Shown here: positions 43,091 through 52,363 of the stretch, in pieces
Position numbering within the stretch: position 1 is the first letter of the stretch
Layout: each line of letters begins with the position of its first letter
Assembly: GCA_014651175.1 (NCBI GenBank)
Contig: BMWJ01000002.1
Location: 1 to 64,000, forward strand
Reading direction: 5' to 3'
DNA: 64,000 nucleotides
Source: Streptomyces clavifer
GTDB taxonomy: Bacteria > Actinomycetota > Actinomycetes > Streptomycetales > Streptomycetaceae
Notes under the pieces: generated by a model
What the model saw: the letters and a program-made list of their open reading frames with translations, nothing else
What the model was told of the DNA's origin: nothing
Databases searched by the model: none
Made by a program: the position numbers and the translations under genes

Positions 43091-43822
43091 ATGGCCACCG
43101 GAACCGAGGAACCGACGCTCACGGTCGACGAACTGGCGGCACGCGCGGGAGTCACCGTGCGCACCGTGCGCTTCTACAGCACCAGAGGGCTGCTGCCGCC
43201 CCCGGTGATCGGGCCGCGCCGCGTCGGGCACTACGGCCCGGCCCATCTCTCGCGCCTCGCCCTGATCGAGGAGCTCCAGCACCAGGGCATGACCCTCGCG
43301 GCGATCGAGCGCTATCTGGAACAGCTGCCGCCGGACCTGAGCGCGCACGACCTAGCGATCCACCGGGCCCTCGTGGCGTCCTGGGCGCCGGACTCCGCGG
43401 AGGACATGACACGGGCGGAACTGGAGCGGCGGGCGGGCCGGTCCCTCACCGGCTCGGACGTGGACCGGCTGGCGGCCATGGGCGTACTGGAGCGCCCCGG
43501 CGCCGACGACGACACCTGCCGGGTCGACGTCGGGCTGCTGCGGCTCGGGGTGGAGCTGCTGGACGTACCGATCGCCCACGAGACGATCCTGGCGGCGCGC
43601 ACGGTCCTGCTGGAGCACACCCGGTCGGCCGCCCACGAGCTGACGCGGCTGTTCCGGGACGAGGTGTGGAACCCGTACCGGGAGCGGGAGTCCGACCCGG
43701 AGCACGTGAAGGCGATGAAGTCGCTGTCCGCCCACATGCAGCCGATGGTGCTCCAGGCCCTGCTGACCGCCTTCCAGCGGTCGTTGAAGGAGGAGCTGCG
43801 GGCCGCGTTCACCAAGGAGTGA
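43091..43822 (+). CDS. MerR family transcriptional regulator
   Basis: A 243-residue regulator. The N-terminal winged HTH is LTVDELAARAGVTVRTVRFYSTRGLLPPP, the recognition wing YGPAHLSRLALIEELQHQGMTLAAI, and a long C-terminal domain of about 150 residues has no metal-binding cysteines, so it likely senses an organic ligand such as an acyl-CoA. The ATG has AAGGAG upstream. It is divergent from the acyl-CoA synthetase and convergent with the fadB-like operon. Confidence 0.92.
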   Translation: MATGTEEPTLTVDELAARAGVTVRTVRFYSTRGLLPPPVIGPRRVGHYGPAHLSRLALIEELQHQGMTLAAIERYLEQLPPDLSAHDLAIHRALVASWAPDSAEDMTRAELERRAGRSLTGSDVDRLAAMGVLERPGADDDTCRVDVGLLRLGVELLDVPIAHETILAARTVLLEHTRSAAHELTRLFRDEVWNPYRERESDPEHVKAMKSLSAHMQPMVLQALLTAFQRSLKEELRAAFTKE

Positions 43823-43832
43823 ACACGGCCCG
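43799..43832. terminator. Hairpin at the merR end
   Basis: 14-bp stem with one mismatch (CGGGCCGCGTTCAC / GTGAACACGGCCCG), 6-nt loop, spanning the merR stop codon, between convergent transcription units. Confidence 0.6.
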
Positions 43833-43847
43833 CGGCGGCGTGCCGGG

Positions 43848-46019
43848 TCAGTCGTGGAAGGTCTCGCCCTTCTCCGCCTTCTCCAGGAGCAGCGCGGACG
43901 GCAGGAAGCGGTCGCCGTAGCGCTCGGCGAGCTGCCGGGCGCGCGCCACGAAGCCGGGCAGGCCGCCCTCGTAGCCGTTGATGTACTGGAGCACGCCGCC
44001 GGTCCAGGCCGGGAAGCCGATGCCCATGATGGAGCCGATGTTGGCGTCGGCGACGGTCATCAGGACGTTCTCCTCCAGGCAGCGGACGCTGTCCAGCGCC
44101 TCGGAGAAGAGCATCCGCTCCTTCATGTCCTCGAAGGGCACGTCGGTGCCCGGCTTTGTGAAGTGCTCACGCAGCCCGGGCCACAGCGCACCCCGCTTGC
44201 CGTCCTCGCCGTAGTCGTAGAAGCCGGCTCCCCCGCTGCGTCCGGGACGCTCGAACTCGTCGACCATCCGGTCGATGACCTCGTCGGAGGGGTGCGGGGC
44301 CCAGGTGCCGCCCGCCTCCTCGACGGCCCGCCGGGTCTCGTTGCGGATCTTGCGCGGCAGGGTGAGCGTCAGCTCGTCCATCAGCGAGAGGACCTTGGCC
44401 GGGTATCCGGCCTGCGCCGCCGCCTGCTCGACCGACGCGGGCTCGACGCCCTCGCCGACCATCGCGACGCCCTCGTTGATGAAGTGGCCGATGACGCGCG
44501 AGGTGAAGAAGCCGCGGGAGTCGTTGACGACGATCGGGGTCTTCTTGATCCGGCGCACCAGGTCGAAGGCGCGGGCCAGTGCCTCGTCGCCCGTCTTCTC
44601 CCCCTTGATGATCTCGACGAGCGGCATCTTGTCGACGGGTGAGAAGAAGTGCAGCCCGATGAAGTCGACGGGGCGCGTGACCCCTTCGGCGAGTGCCGTG
44701 ATGGGCAGCGTCGAGGTGTTGGAGCAGAGCAGCGCGTCCGGGTCGACGATGTCCTGGATCTCCTGGAACACCTTGTGCTTGAGCGCGGTGTCCTCGAAGA
44801 CGGCCTCGATCACGGCGTCGCAGCCGGCGAGGTCGGCGGGGTCACCGGTCGGGGTGATGCGCGCCAGCAGTTCGTCGCGCTGCGCCTCGGTCGTGCGGCC
44901 GCGGGAGAGCGCCTTGGCGAGCAGCTTCTCGCTGTAGGCCTTGCCCCTGGCCGCGGCCTCGGTGGAGACGTCCTTGAGGACGACGTCGATGCCGGCGCGG
45001 GCGCAGGAGTACGCGATGCCCGCGCCCATCATCCCGGCGCCGAGGACGGCGACCTTGCGGACCTGGCGCCGCTCGACGCCCTTGGGGCGGCTGGCACCGG
45101 AGTTGACGGCCTGGAGGTCGAAGAAGAACGCCTGGATCATGTTCTTCGAGACCTGGCCGGTGACCAGCTCGGTGAAGTAGCGGGCCTCGATGGTCTGCGC
45201 GGTCTCGAAGTCGACCTGCGCCCCTTCAACGGCGGCGGCCAGGATGTTGCGGGGCGCGGGCATGGGAGCACCCGCGAGCTGCTTCCTCAGGTTGGCCGGG
45301 AAGGCGGGCAGGTTGGCCGCGAACTTCGGGTTGGCCGGGGTGCCGCCGGGGATCCGGTAACCCTTGACGTCCCAGGGCTGCTGCGACTCGGGGTGGGCGT
45401 CGATGAAGGCGCGGGCCTTCCCGAGCATCTCCTCGGGGGTGGTGGCGACCTCGTGGACCAGGCCGTTCTCCAGGGCGCGCCGCGGGGTGTACTGGGTCCC
45501 CTGGAGGAGGACCTTGAGCAGCGCGTCGGCGATGCCCATCAGGCGTACGGTGCGGGTGACGCCGCCGCCCGCGGGCAGCAGGCCGAGGGTGACCTCGGGC
45601 AGGCCGATCCGGGAGCCGGGCGCGTCCAGGGCGATGCGGTGGTGGGCGGCGAGGGCGATCTCGTAACCGCCGCCGAGCGCGGCGCCGTTGATCGCGGCGA
45701 CGACCGGCTTGCCGAGGGTCTCGATGCGGCGCAGCGACCGCTTGATCGCGGTGCCGGCGTCGAACGCGGCCTGCGCGTTCTCAGGGCCGATCCTGATCAT
45801 GTCCTTGAGGTCGCCGCCCGCGAAGAAGGTCTTCTTGGCGGAGGCGTAGATGATGCCCCGGATGGAGTCCTTCTCGGCCTCGGCCCGGTCGGCGACGGCC
45901 TCGATGGAGTCCCGGAAGGCCTGGTTCATCGTGTTGGCGGACTGGTCGGGGTCGTCGAGTACGAGGGTGACGACGCCGGTCTCGTCCTGTTCCCAGCGGA
46001 TGGTCGTGCTCTCGGTCAT
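43848..46019 (-). CDS. Fatty-acid oxidation multifunctional protein (FadB/FadJ-like)
   Basis: A 723-residue two-domain enzyme. Residues about 1-200 form enoyl-CoA hydratase (AGGDLKDMIRIG, NGAALGGGYEIALAAHHRIAL). Residues about 325-610 form 3-hydroxyacyl-CoA dehydrogenase (VAVLGAGMMGAGIAYSCARAG, IGLHFFSPVDKMPLVEII). The distal helical region completes the fold. It hydrates and then oxidises enoyl-CoA. The ATG follows GGAGAAGAA. It is the last gene of the five-gene operon running from 50647 downwards, 39 bp after the thiolase. Confidence 0.96.
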   Translation of the reverse strand: MTESTTIRWEQDETGVVTLVLDDPDQSANTMNQAFRDSIEAVADRAEAEKDSIRGIIYASAKKTFFAGGDLKDMIRIGPENAQAAFDAGTAIKRSLRRIETLGKPVVAAINGAALGGGYEIALAAHHRIALDAPGSRIGLPEVTLGLLPAGGGVTRTVRLMGIADALLKVLLQGTQYTPRRALENGLVHEVATTPEEMLGKARAFIDAHPESQQPWDVKGYRIPGGTPANPKFAANLPAFPANLRKQLAGAPMPAPRNILAAAVEGAQVDFETAQTIEARYFTELVTGQVSKNMIQAFFFDLQAVNSGASRPKGVERRQVRKVAVLGAGMMGAGIAYSCARAGIDVVLKDVSTEAAARGKAYSEKLLAKALSRGRTTEAQRDELLARITPTGDPADLAGCDAVIEAVFEDTALKHKVFQEIQDIVDPDALLCSNTSTLPITALAEGVTRPVDFIGLHFFSPVDKMPLVEIIKGEKTGDEALARAFDLVRRIKKTPIVVNDSRGFFTSRVIGHFINEGVAMVGEGVEPASVEQAAAQAGYPAKVLSLMDELTLTLPRKIRNETRRAVEEAGGTWAPHPSDEVIDRMVDEFERPGRSGGAGFYDYGEDGKRGALWPGLREHFTKPGTDVPFEDMKERMLFSEALDSVRCLEENVLMTVADANIGSIMGIGFPAWTGGVLQYINGYEGGLPGFVARARQLAERYGDRFLPSALLLEKAEKGETFHD

Positions 46020-46058
46020 GGTTCTTCTTCTCCGTAGGCAGGAAGGGCCGGGGGACGG

Positions 46059-47273
46059 TCAGAGACGCTCGATGACGGTGGCGACGCCCATGCCGCCACC
46101 CACGCAGAGGGTGACGAGGCCGTAGCGCTTGTCACGGCGCTCCAGTTCGTCGACGAGCGTGCCGAGGATCATCGCGCCGGTCGCGCCGAGGGGGTGGCCC
46201 AGCGCGATGGCGCCACCGTTGACGTTGACCTTGTCGAGGGAGAGGCCCATGTCCTTGACGAAGCGCAGGACGACACCGGCGAACGCCTCGTTGATCTCGA
46301 CGAGGTCGATGTCGTCGATGGTGAGCCCGGCCTTGGCCAGCGCCTTGCGGGTGGCCGGTGCGGGTCCGGTCAGCATGATGGTGGGCTCGGAGCCGGAGAC
46401 GGCCGCGGAGACGATCCGGGCGCGCGGGGTGAGTCCGTAGCGCTCGCCGACCTGCTTCGAGCCGATGGCGACGAGGGCGGCGCCGTCCACGATGCCGGAG
46501 GAGTTGCCCGCGTGGTGGACGTGGTCGATCTTCTCGACCCAGTGGTACTTCTGCAGCGCGACGGCGTCGAAGCCGCCCATCTCGCCGATCGCGGCGAAGG
46601 ACGGCTTGAGGGAGGCGAGGGAGTCGGCGGTGGTGCCGGGCCGCATGTGCTCGTCGTGGTCGAGGACGAGCAGGCCGTTACGGTCCCTGACGGGTACGAC
46701 GGAACGGGCGAAGCGCTCGTCCTTCCAGGCCGCGGCGGCACGCTCCTGCGACAGTGCGGCGTACTCGTCGACGTCGCGGCGGGAGAAGCCCTCGATGGTG
46801 GCGATGAGGTCGGCTCCGATGCCCTGCGGGGCGAAGCCGGTCTCGAAGCTGGTCATCGGGTCCATGGCCCAGGCTCCGCCGTCGGACCCCATCGGCACCC
46901 GGGACATCGACTCGACGCCGCCGGCCAGGACGAGGTCCTCCCAGCCCGAGCGGACCTTCGCGGCGGCGAGGTTGACCGCTTCCAGGCCCGAGGCGCAGAA
47001 GCGGTTCTCCTGCACGCCCGCGACGGAGTCCGGGAGCCCGGCCGCGATGGCGGCGATCCGGGCGATGTCGGAACCCTGGTCGCCGAGCGGGCTGACCACG
47101 CCGAGGACGATGTCGTCGATGGCCGCGGGGTCGAGGTCCGGGAAGCGGGCCTGGATCTCGTGGATGAGGCCGACGACGAGGTCGATCGGCTTGGTGCCGT
47201 GCAGGGCGCCATTGGCCTTGCCGCGACCGCGCGGGGTGCGGATCGCGTCGTAGACGAACGCTTCGGTACTCAA
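46059..47273 (-). CDS. Acetyl-CoA C-acyltransferase (thiolase)
   Basis: A 404-residue type II thiolase. The nucleophile is in [14 protein letters not shown], the catalytic His in [18 protein letters not shown] and the second Cys in [11 protein letters not shown]. It cleaves 3-ketoacyl-CoA and pairs with the FadB-like protein downstream as the trifunctional set. The start appears to be a TTG at 47273 ([15 protein letters not shown]) with AAAGG nine bases upstream; the open frame runs ten codons further without support. Confidence 0.95.
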   Translation of the reverse strand: MSTEAFVYDAIRTPRGRGKANGALHGTKPIDLVVGLIHEIQARFPDLDPAAIDDIVLGVVSPLGDQGSDIARIAAIAAGLPDSVAGVQENRFCASGLEAVNLAAAKVRSGWEDLVLAGGVESMSRVPMGSDGGAWAMDPMTSFETGFAPQGIGADLIATIEGFSRRDVDEYAALSQERAAAAWKDERFARSVVPVRDRNGLLVLDHDEHMRPGTTADSLASLKPSFAAIGEMGGFDAVALQKYHWVEKIDHVHHAGNSSGIVDGAALVAIGSKQVGERYGLTPRARIVSAAVSGSEPTIMLTGPAPATRKALAKAGLTIDDIDLVEINEAFAGVVLRFVKDMGLSLDKVNVNGGAIALGHPLGATGAMILGTLVDELERRDKRYGLVTLCVGGGMGVATVIERL

Positions 47274-47318
47274 GTCAGCAGCCTTTCGGGGGTGGTTGCG
47301 CAATAGGGGGGTCGGAGG

Positions 47319-48461
47319 TCAGCCGAGCAGTGAGCGGCCGATGATCTCCTTCATGATCTCGGTCGTACCGCCGTAGATGGTCTGGATGCGGCCGTCGGTG
47401 AACGCCTTCGCAACCCGGTACTCCGTCATGTAGCCGTATCCGCCGTGCAGTTGGAGACAGCGGTCGGCGACGCGCTTCTGCAGTTCGGTGGCCCACCACT
47501 TGGCCATCGAGGCGTGCACGGCGTCGAGCGTCCCCTCCGAGTGGTCGACGATGCACCGGTCGAGGAAGGCCCGGGTGACGGCGCATTCGGTGGCCATCTC
47601 GGCGATCTCGAACCTGATGTGCTGGAGCTTGGAGAGCGGGCGCCCGAAGGCTTCGCGCTCCTTGACGTACGTGGTGGTGATCTCCAGGAGGTACTCGGCG
47701 GCGGCGATTCCGGCGACCGCTATGCCCATCCGTTCCTGGGCCAGGTTGGTCATGAGGTGGATGAAGGCGCCGTCGAGCTCGCCGAGGAGGTTGTCCTTGG
47801 GGACGCGTACGTCGTTGAAGAACAGCTCGGCGGTGTCCTGGGACTTCTGGCCGATCTTGTCGAGGTTGCGGCCGCGCTCGAACCCTTCCGCTCCGCGTTC
47901 GACGACGAGCAGCGAGAGGCCCTTCGCGCCGCCCTGCGGTGAGGTCTTGGCGACGACGATCACCAGGTCGGCGAGGATGCCGTTGGAGATGAAGGTCTTG
48001 GAGCCGTTGAGCAGCCAGTGGTCGCCCTTGTCCTCGGCGGTGGTGCGGATGCCCTGGAGGTCGGAGCCCGCACCGGGTTCGGTCATCGCGATGGCGGTGA
48101 TGATCTCGCCGGAGCAGAAGCCGGGCAGCCAGCGCCACTTCTGCTCCTCGGTGCCGAGCCCGGTGAGGTAGGGGCCGATGATGTCGTTGTGGAGGCCGAG
48201 CGCCAGCCCCGCGACCCCGGCCCGGGTGAACTCCTCGGCGAGGACGGCGCTGTAGCGGAAGTCGGCGTTGCCGCCACCGCCGTGCTCCTCGGGTACGGCG
48301 AGGCCGAGCAGCCCCTGCCGGCCGGCCGCGAGCCATGCCTCGCGCGAGACGATGCCGTCCTTCTCCCACTGCTCGTAGTGCGGGAGGACCTCCTTCGAAA
48401 GGAAGGTGCGGACGGTCCCACGGAACGCTTCGTGTTCCTCGGTGAAGATCTGCCGCTGCAC
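47319..48461 (-). CDS. Acyl-CoA dehydrogenase
   Basis: A 380-residue FAD enzyme. It shows LAVPEEHGGGGNADFRY, MTEPGAGSDLQGIRTTAED, NGSKTFISNG, and the C-terminal HGGYGYMTEYRVAKAFTDGRIQTIYGGTTEIMKEIIGRSL. A Glu at the C-terminal flavin site (TEIMKEIIGR) is as in long-chain members. The GTG start directly abuts the stop of the LLM gene, with AGGGGG six bases upstream. It is the first oxidation step of the operon. Confidence 0.95.
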   Translation of the reverse strand: MQRQIFTEEHEAFRGTVRTFLSKEVLPHYEQWEKDGIVSREAWLAAGRQGLLGLAVPEEHGGGGNADFRYSAVLAEEFTRAGVAGLALGLHNDIIGPYLTGLGTEEQKWRWLPGFCSGEIITAIAMTEPGAGSDLQGIRTTAEDKGDHWLLNGSKTFISNGILADLVIVVAKTSPQGGAKGLSLLVVERGAEGFERGRNLDKIGQKSQDTAELFFNDVRVPKDNLLGELDGAFIHLMTNLAQERMGIAVAGIAAAEYLLEITTTYVKEREAFGRPLSKLQHIRFEIAEMATECAVTRAFLDRCIVDHSEGTLDAVHASMAKWWATELQKRVADRCLQLHGGYGYMTEYRVAKAFTDGRIQTIYGGTTEIMKEIIGRSLLG

Positions 48462-49496
48462 TCAGGCCCCCTGGAGCATGGTCTTGACGGTGGAGATCAG
48501 GCGGGCCGGCTCGGGGCCGACGGGCGTGACGTTGAGCATGGTGACGCCTGCCTGGCGGAAGGCGGCGATGCGGTCGCGTACGTACCCCTCGGGCCCGCAG
48601 AGCGACATGAGTTCGCAGAACTCGTCCGGGACGGCGGCCTCGGCCTCCTTCTTCTTCCCCGAGAGGTAGAGCTCCTGGATCGTGGCTGCTTCCCGCTCGT
48701 ACCCGTAGGCCACGGCGAGGTCGTTGTAGAAGTTCTTGCCGGGCGCGCCCATGCCGCCGACGTACAGCGCGATCTGCGGGCGGGCGAGGTCCCTGAGGGC
48801 CGCGGCGTCGTCACCGATGGCGAGCAGGCCTCCCGCGACGGTCTGCAGCGGGCCGAGCGCCGGGTCGCGCTTCGCCGTGCCCTCGGCCAGGGCGGCGCCC
48901 CAGACCTGCGGTGCCTTCTCCGGGATGTAGAGGGTGGGCAGCCAGCCGTCGGCGATCTCTGCGGTCAGCGCCACGTTGGCGGGGCCGAGCGAGGCGATGT
49001 ACAGGGGGATGGTGTCGCGCACCGGCCGGGTGAGGATCTTCAGCGGCTTGCCGAGCCGGCCGCCCTTCTCCTTCGGCAGCGGCATGTCGGTGATGCCGTG
49101 GTGGTCGATGACCTCGCGGCGCCAGATCCGGCGGCACAGCTCGACGGTCTCGCGGGTCCGGCCGAGCGGCTTGTCGTACGGCTTGCCGTGCCAGCCCTCC
49201 ACGACCTGCGGGCCGGAGGCGCCGAGGCCGAGCAGGGCCCGGCCGCCGGAGATCGCGTCGAGCCCCGCACCGGTCTGGGCGATGAGGGCGGGGGTGCGGG
49301 AGTAGACGTTGAGGATCGCCGCGCCGATCCTCATGCGTGCGGTGCGTGCGGCCAGGTAGCCCATGAGGGTGGGCGAGTCGAAGCCGTAGGCCTCGGCGAC
49401 CCAGACGGCGTCGAGTCCGGCGGACTCGAGCGCGGCGACCTCGTCGCAGGCCGCGCGTGGGTCACCCGCGTAGTTCAGCGGCAGGGAGAGTTCCAT
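48462..49496 (-). CDS. LLM-class (F420-type) oxidoreductase
   Basis: A 344-residue luciferase-like monooxygenase-fold protein (LSLPLNYAGDPRAACDEVAALESAGLDAVWVAEAYGFDSPTLMGYLA, RTPALIAQTGAGLDAISGGRALLGLGASGPQVVEGWHG). The N-terminal pattern suits F420-dependent members rather than FMN luciferases, but the cofactor cannot be proven. The start overlaps the CoA-transferase stop (TGATG). Its place between a CoA transferase and beta-oxidation enzymes suggests a modified or branched acyl substrate. Confidence 0.88.
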   Translation of the reverse strand: MELSLPLNYAGDPRAACDEVAALESAGLDAVWVAEAYGFDSPTLMGYLAARTARMRIGAAILNVYSRTPALIAQTGAGLDAISGGRALLGLGASGPQVVEGWHGKPYDKPLGRTRETVELCRRIWRREVIDHHGITDMPLPKEKGGRLGKPLKILTRPVRDTIPLYIASLGPANVALTAEIADGWLPTLYIPEKAPQVWGAALAEGTAKRDPALGPLQTVAGGLLAIGDDAAALRDLARPQIALYVGGMGAPGKNFYNDLAVAYGYEREAATIQELYLSGKKKEAEAAVPDEFCELMSLCGPEGYVRDRIAAFRQAGVTMLNVTPVGPEPARLISTVKTMLQGA

Positions 49497-50647
49497 CAGC
49501 CGGTGGTTTCCTTCCCGGTGGTCGACAGGCCCGGTACGCCCCAGTCCTTTGCGACGTCCTCCGTGTCGGCCCCGGGCAGTGCGGGACCGCTGCGCACGGA
49601 GGCGGGCGTCGCTGAGAACCGTGGCGCTGGTGCGGGCTGGATGAGGCCGCCGTGCTCCACATAGGTGGAGCGGGCGGCGAGGTGCGGGTGCCGGGGCGCC
49701 TCGCGGAGCGAGAGGACGGGGGCCACGCAGGCGTCCGTCCCTTCGAAGACCTCGGTCCACTCGGTGCGCGTACGGGTCCGGAAGCGGTCGGCGACGACGG
49801 TGCGCAGCTCCTCCCAGCGGCCGGGGTCGTTGCGGTCGGGGGCCTCGTCCGCGATGCCGAGCAGGGTGACGAACTGCTCGTAGAAGCGCTGTTCGAGCGG
49901 GCCGACCGCCATGTGCAGCCCGTCGGCCGTCTCATAGGTGCCGTAGAAGGGGCAGCCGCCGTCGAGGAGGTTCGAGCCGCGCCGGTCCTGCCAGCTGCCG
50001 GCCGCCAGCATCCCGTGGATCATCGTGGCGAGGTGGGCGGCGCCGTCGACGATGGCGGCGTCCACGACCTGGCCGGCACCGCCGGGCGTACGGGCGTGCT
50101 GGAGCGCGGCGAGCACGCCGATGACGAGGTAGAGCGAGCCGCCCGCGTAGTCGCCGACCAGGTTGGCGGGGACCGTGGGCGGCTCGCCGGGGGCGCCGAT
50201 CATGGACAGGGTGCCGGTGAGCGCGATGTAGGCGATGTCGTGTCCGGCCCGTTCGGCCAGTGGACCGTCCTGGCCCCAGCCGGTCATCCGCCCGTAGACG
50301 AGCTGCGGATTGCGTTCCAGGCAGGCGGCCGGTCCCACGCCGAGGCGCTCGGCGACACCCGGCCGGTAGCCCTCGATCAGCACGTCGGCGCGCTCGACGA
50401 GGTCCAGCACCGTGTCCGCCCCGCCCTCGGCCTTGAGGTCGACGAGGACCGAGCGCTTGTTGCGGTTCGTGAGGTCGTACGCGGGGTCGATGCCGAGCCC
50501 CGCCCCGCCGGGCCGGTCCACGCGCACCACGTCCGCGCCGAGATCGGCCAGGAGCATCGCGGCGAACGGCCCGGGCCCGATTCCCGCCAGTTCGACGACG
50601 CGCACGCCGGCCAGCGGGCCCCGCGTGCCGTGTCCTGTCGTTGCCAT
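49496..50647 (-). CDS. CaiB/BaiF family CoA transferase or alpha-methylacyl-CoA racemase
   Basis: A 383-residue class III CoA-transferase. GVRVVELAGIGPGPFAAMLLADLGADVVRVDRP, NRNKRSVLVDLK and VGDYAGGSLYLVIGVLAAL (with the catalytic Asp) are present. Residues HDIAYIALTGTLSMIG favour the racemase/AMACR side of the family. First gene of the operon. ATG 50647 has a G-rich ribosome site; the frame is open upstream. It may epimerise 2-methyl-branched acyl-CoAs (sterol side chains, pristanate) so that they can enter beta-oxidation; this is inference. Confidence 0.9.
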   Translation of the reverse strand: MATTGHGTRGPLAGVRVVELAGIGPGPFAAMLLADLGADVVRVDRPGGAGLGIDPAYDLTNRNKRSVLVDLKAEGGADTVLDLVERADVLIEGYRPGVAERLGVGPAACLERNPQLVYGRMTGWGQDGPLAERAGHDIAYIALTGTLSMIGAPGEPPTVPANLVGDYAGGSLYLVIGVLAALQHARTPGGAGQVVDAAIVDGAAHLATMIHGMLAAGSWQDRRGSNLLDGGCPFYGTYETADGLHMAVGPLEQRFYEQFVTLLGIADEAPDRNDPGRWEELRTVVADRFRTRTRTEWTEVFEGTDACVAPVLSLREAPRHPHLAARSTYVEHGGLIQPAPAPRFSATPASVRSGPALPGADTEDVAKDWGVPGLSTTGKETTG

Positions 50648-50673
50648 CAAGCCCCCAGAGGTATGACACAACT

Positions 50674-50684
50674 GATGTAACATC
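50674..50684. promoter_or_regulatory. Candidate operator of the beta-oxidation operon
   Basis: Palindrome GATGTAACATC, 27 bp upstream of the first gene, in an A+T-rich promoter region (50660-50700). Confidence 0.45.
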
Positions 50685-50852
50685 GATGATGCTAAGAACA
50701 GTCGGCGCTCGGCACAACCCTTTTGGCCGAGCAAGCGCTTAGTTCTCCTCCTGGATCCTCTCGCACCTCGGCCCGCCCGGCTGCACGACGCCACGAACCC
50801 CTCCGCTAGCCTCTGCCTGCTATATCGGCGCCGGCCCCAGCGGAGGCAACGC

Positions 50853-52043
50853 ATGAACAGGCAGAGCGGGGCAGAACGCCCCTATGACGTCGTCCTATTC
50901 GGTGCCACCGGCTTCGTGGGAGAGCTCACCGCCACGTATCTGGCCGAGCACGCGCCGGACAGCTGCCGCTGGGCCCTGGCGGGTCGCAGCCGGACCAAGC
51001 TGGAACGACTGCGCGAACGGCTCACCGCGACGGACCCGCGCTGCGCGGACCTCCCGCTGCTGACCGCCGACGCGGACGACCCCGACGCGCTGCGCGAGCT
51101 CGCCGAGTCCGCGCACGTAGTGGCGTCGACGGTCGGACCGTACGTCTGGTACGGCGAGAAGTTGGTGGCCGCCTGCGCGGAGGCGGGTACGGACTACGCC
51201 GATCTCACGGGGGAGGCGGAGTTCGTCGACCGGATGTTCCTGGCACACGACACACGGGCCCGCGAGACGGGTGCCAGGATCGTGCACGCCTGCGGCTTCG
51301 ACTCCGTGCCCCACGACCTCGGCGTCTACTTCACGGTGCGGCAGCTCCCCGAGGACGTGCCGCTGACGGTCGACGGCTTCGTCCGCAGCAACGCGGTCTT
51401 CTCCGGCGGCACGTTCGCCTCCGCGCTCACCGCGATGGGCCGCGGCCCGCAGATGGTGCGGGCCGCGAAGGAGCGCCGGCTGCACGAGCCCCGCCTGGTG
51501 GGCCGACGGGCCCGCGCACCGCAGGGCTCGCCCCACTTCAGCCGGGAGACCGGCACCTGGGCCCTGCCGCTGCCCACCCTGGACCCGCGTGTCGTGGAGC
51601 GCTCGGCGCGGGCGCTGGAACGTTACGGCCCGGACTTCCGCTACCGGCACTTCGCCTCGGTGAAGCACCTGCCGGTCGCGATCGGCGGCACGGCGGCCGT
51701 GGGGGCGCTGGCGGGAGCCGCTCAGATCGCGGCGGTGCGCAAGTGGCTGACGGGACGCTACGAGCCGGGTGCGGGCCCCGACGAGCAGCGCAGGAAGCGC
51801 AGTTGGTTCACGGTGCGCTTCGTCGGCGACGGCGGTGGCCGACGGGTGTTCACCGAGGTGTCGGGCGGCGATCCGGGCTACGACGAGACGGCGAAGATGC
51901 TCGCCGAGTCGGCCCTCTCGCTCGCGCTGGACGAGCTTCCCGCGACGTCGGGTCAGGTCACGACGGCCGTGGCGATGGGGGACGCGCTGCTGGAACGGCT
52001 GATCGCGGCCGGGATGGGCTTCCGGGTCGCGGCGGTGCGCTGA
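50853..52043 (+). CDS. Saccharopine dehydrogenase-like NADP-binding protein
   Basis: A 396-residue protein. The N-terminal Rossmann fold is VVLFGATGFVGELTATYLAEHAP, then RWALAGRSRTKLERLRERL and VVASTVGPYVWYGEKLVAACAEAGTDYADLTGE, which is the signature of the saccharopine-dehydrogenase/trans-acting enoyl reductase group. HACGFDSVPHDLGVYF is also shared with it. In mycobacteria a relative works in phthiocerol lipid synthesis. The function here is not known; a lipid substrate is suggested by the neighbourhood. ATG preceded by GGAGG. Confidence 0.88.
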   Translation: MNRQSGAERPYDVVLFGATGFVGELTATYLAEHAPDSCRWALAGRSRTKLERLRERLTATDPRCADLPLLTADADDPDALRELAESAHVVASTVGPYVWYGEKLVAACAEAGTDYADLTGEAEFVDRMFLAHDTRARETGARIVHACGFDSVPHDLGVYFTVRQLPEDVPLTVDGFVRSNAVFSGGTFASALTAMGRGPQMVRAAKERRLHEPRLVGRRARAPQGSPHFSRETGTWALPLPTLDPRVVERSARALERYGPDFRYRHFASVKHLPVAIGGTAAVGALAGAAQIAAVRKWLTGRYEPGAGPDEQRRKRSWFTVRFVGDGGGRRVFTEVSGGDPGYDETAKMLAESALSLALDELPATSGQVTTAVAMGDALLERLIAAGMGFRVAAVR

Positions 52044-52108
52044 GCGCGCCGGCCGACTCCGGAGGGCTCCGGGGCTCGGGGACTCCAGGGGCTCGGAGGG
52101 CTCCGGGG

Positions 52109-52255
52109 TCAGAACATCCAGGACGCCACCGTGACGACCATGGACACGGTCCAGGCCAGACCTGCGACCACTCCCAGGGTCATGCCCACGGCCATGCCGC
52201 GCTGCGAGAGGTGGACGGTGCCGGTGCTCATCTGCGGTACGCGCTGTTCGATCAT
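52109..52255 (-). CDS. Small single-pass membrane protein
   Basis: A 48-residue ORF with one hydrophobic segment (AVGMTLGVVAGLAWTVSMVVTVASWMF) at the C-terminus. The ATG at 52255 has GGGGGCAGG about ten bases upstream; an internal ATG at 52231 gives 40 residues. I do not recognise a family. Between it and the previous gene (52044-52108) is G+C-rich sequence with three imperfect copies of GGGCTCCGGGG. Confidence 0.5.
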   Translation of the reverse strand: MIEQRVPQMSTGTVHLSQRGMAVGMTLGVVAGLAWTVSMVVTVASWMF

Positions 52256-52363
52256 GTGTATCAGCCTGCCCCCGATGTTCGACGAGCAACATCCGTACAT
52301 GTACTCAGTCGGCAACAGTTCCGGCAGGAGGGGCGGAGACGTCGCCCGGCTGCGGGTCAGCGG

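Noticed and set aside
52044-52108. Short GGGCTCCGGGG repeats as a mobile-element end
   Set aside because: The copies are imperfect, few and of low complexity; no inverted partner or target duplication was found.
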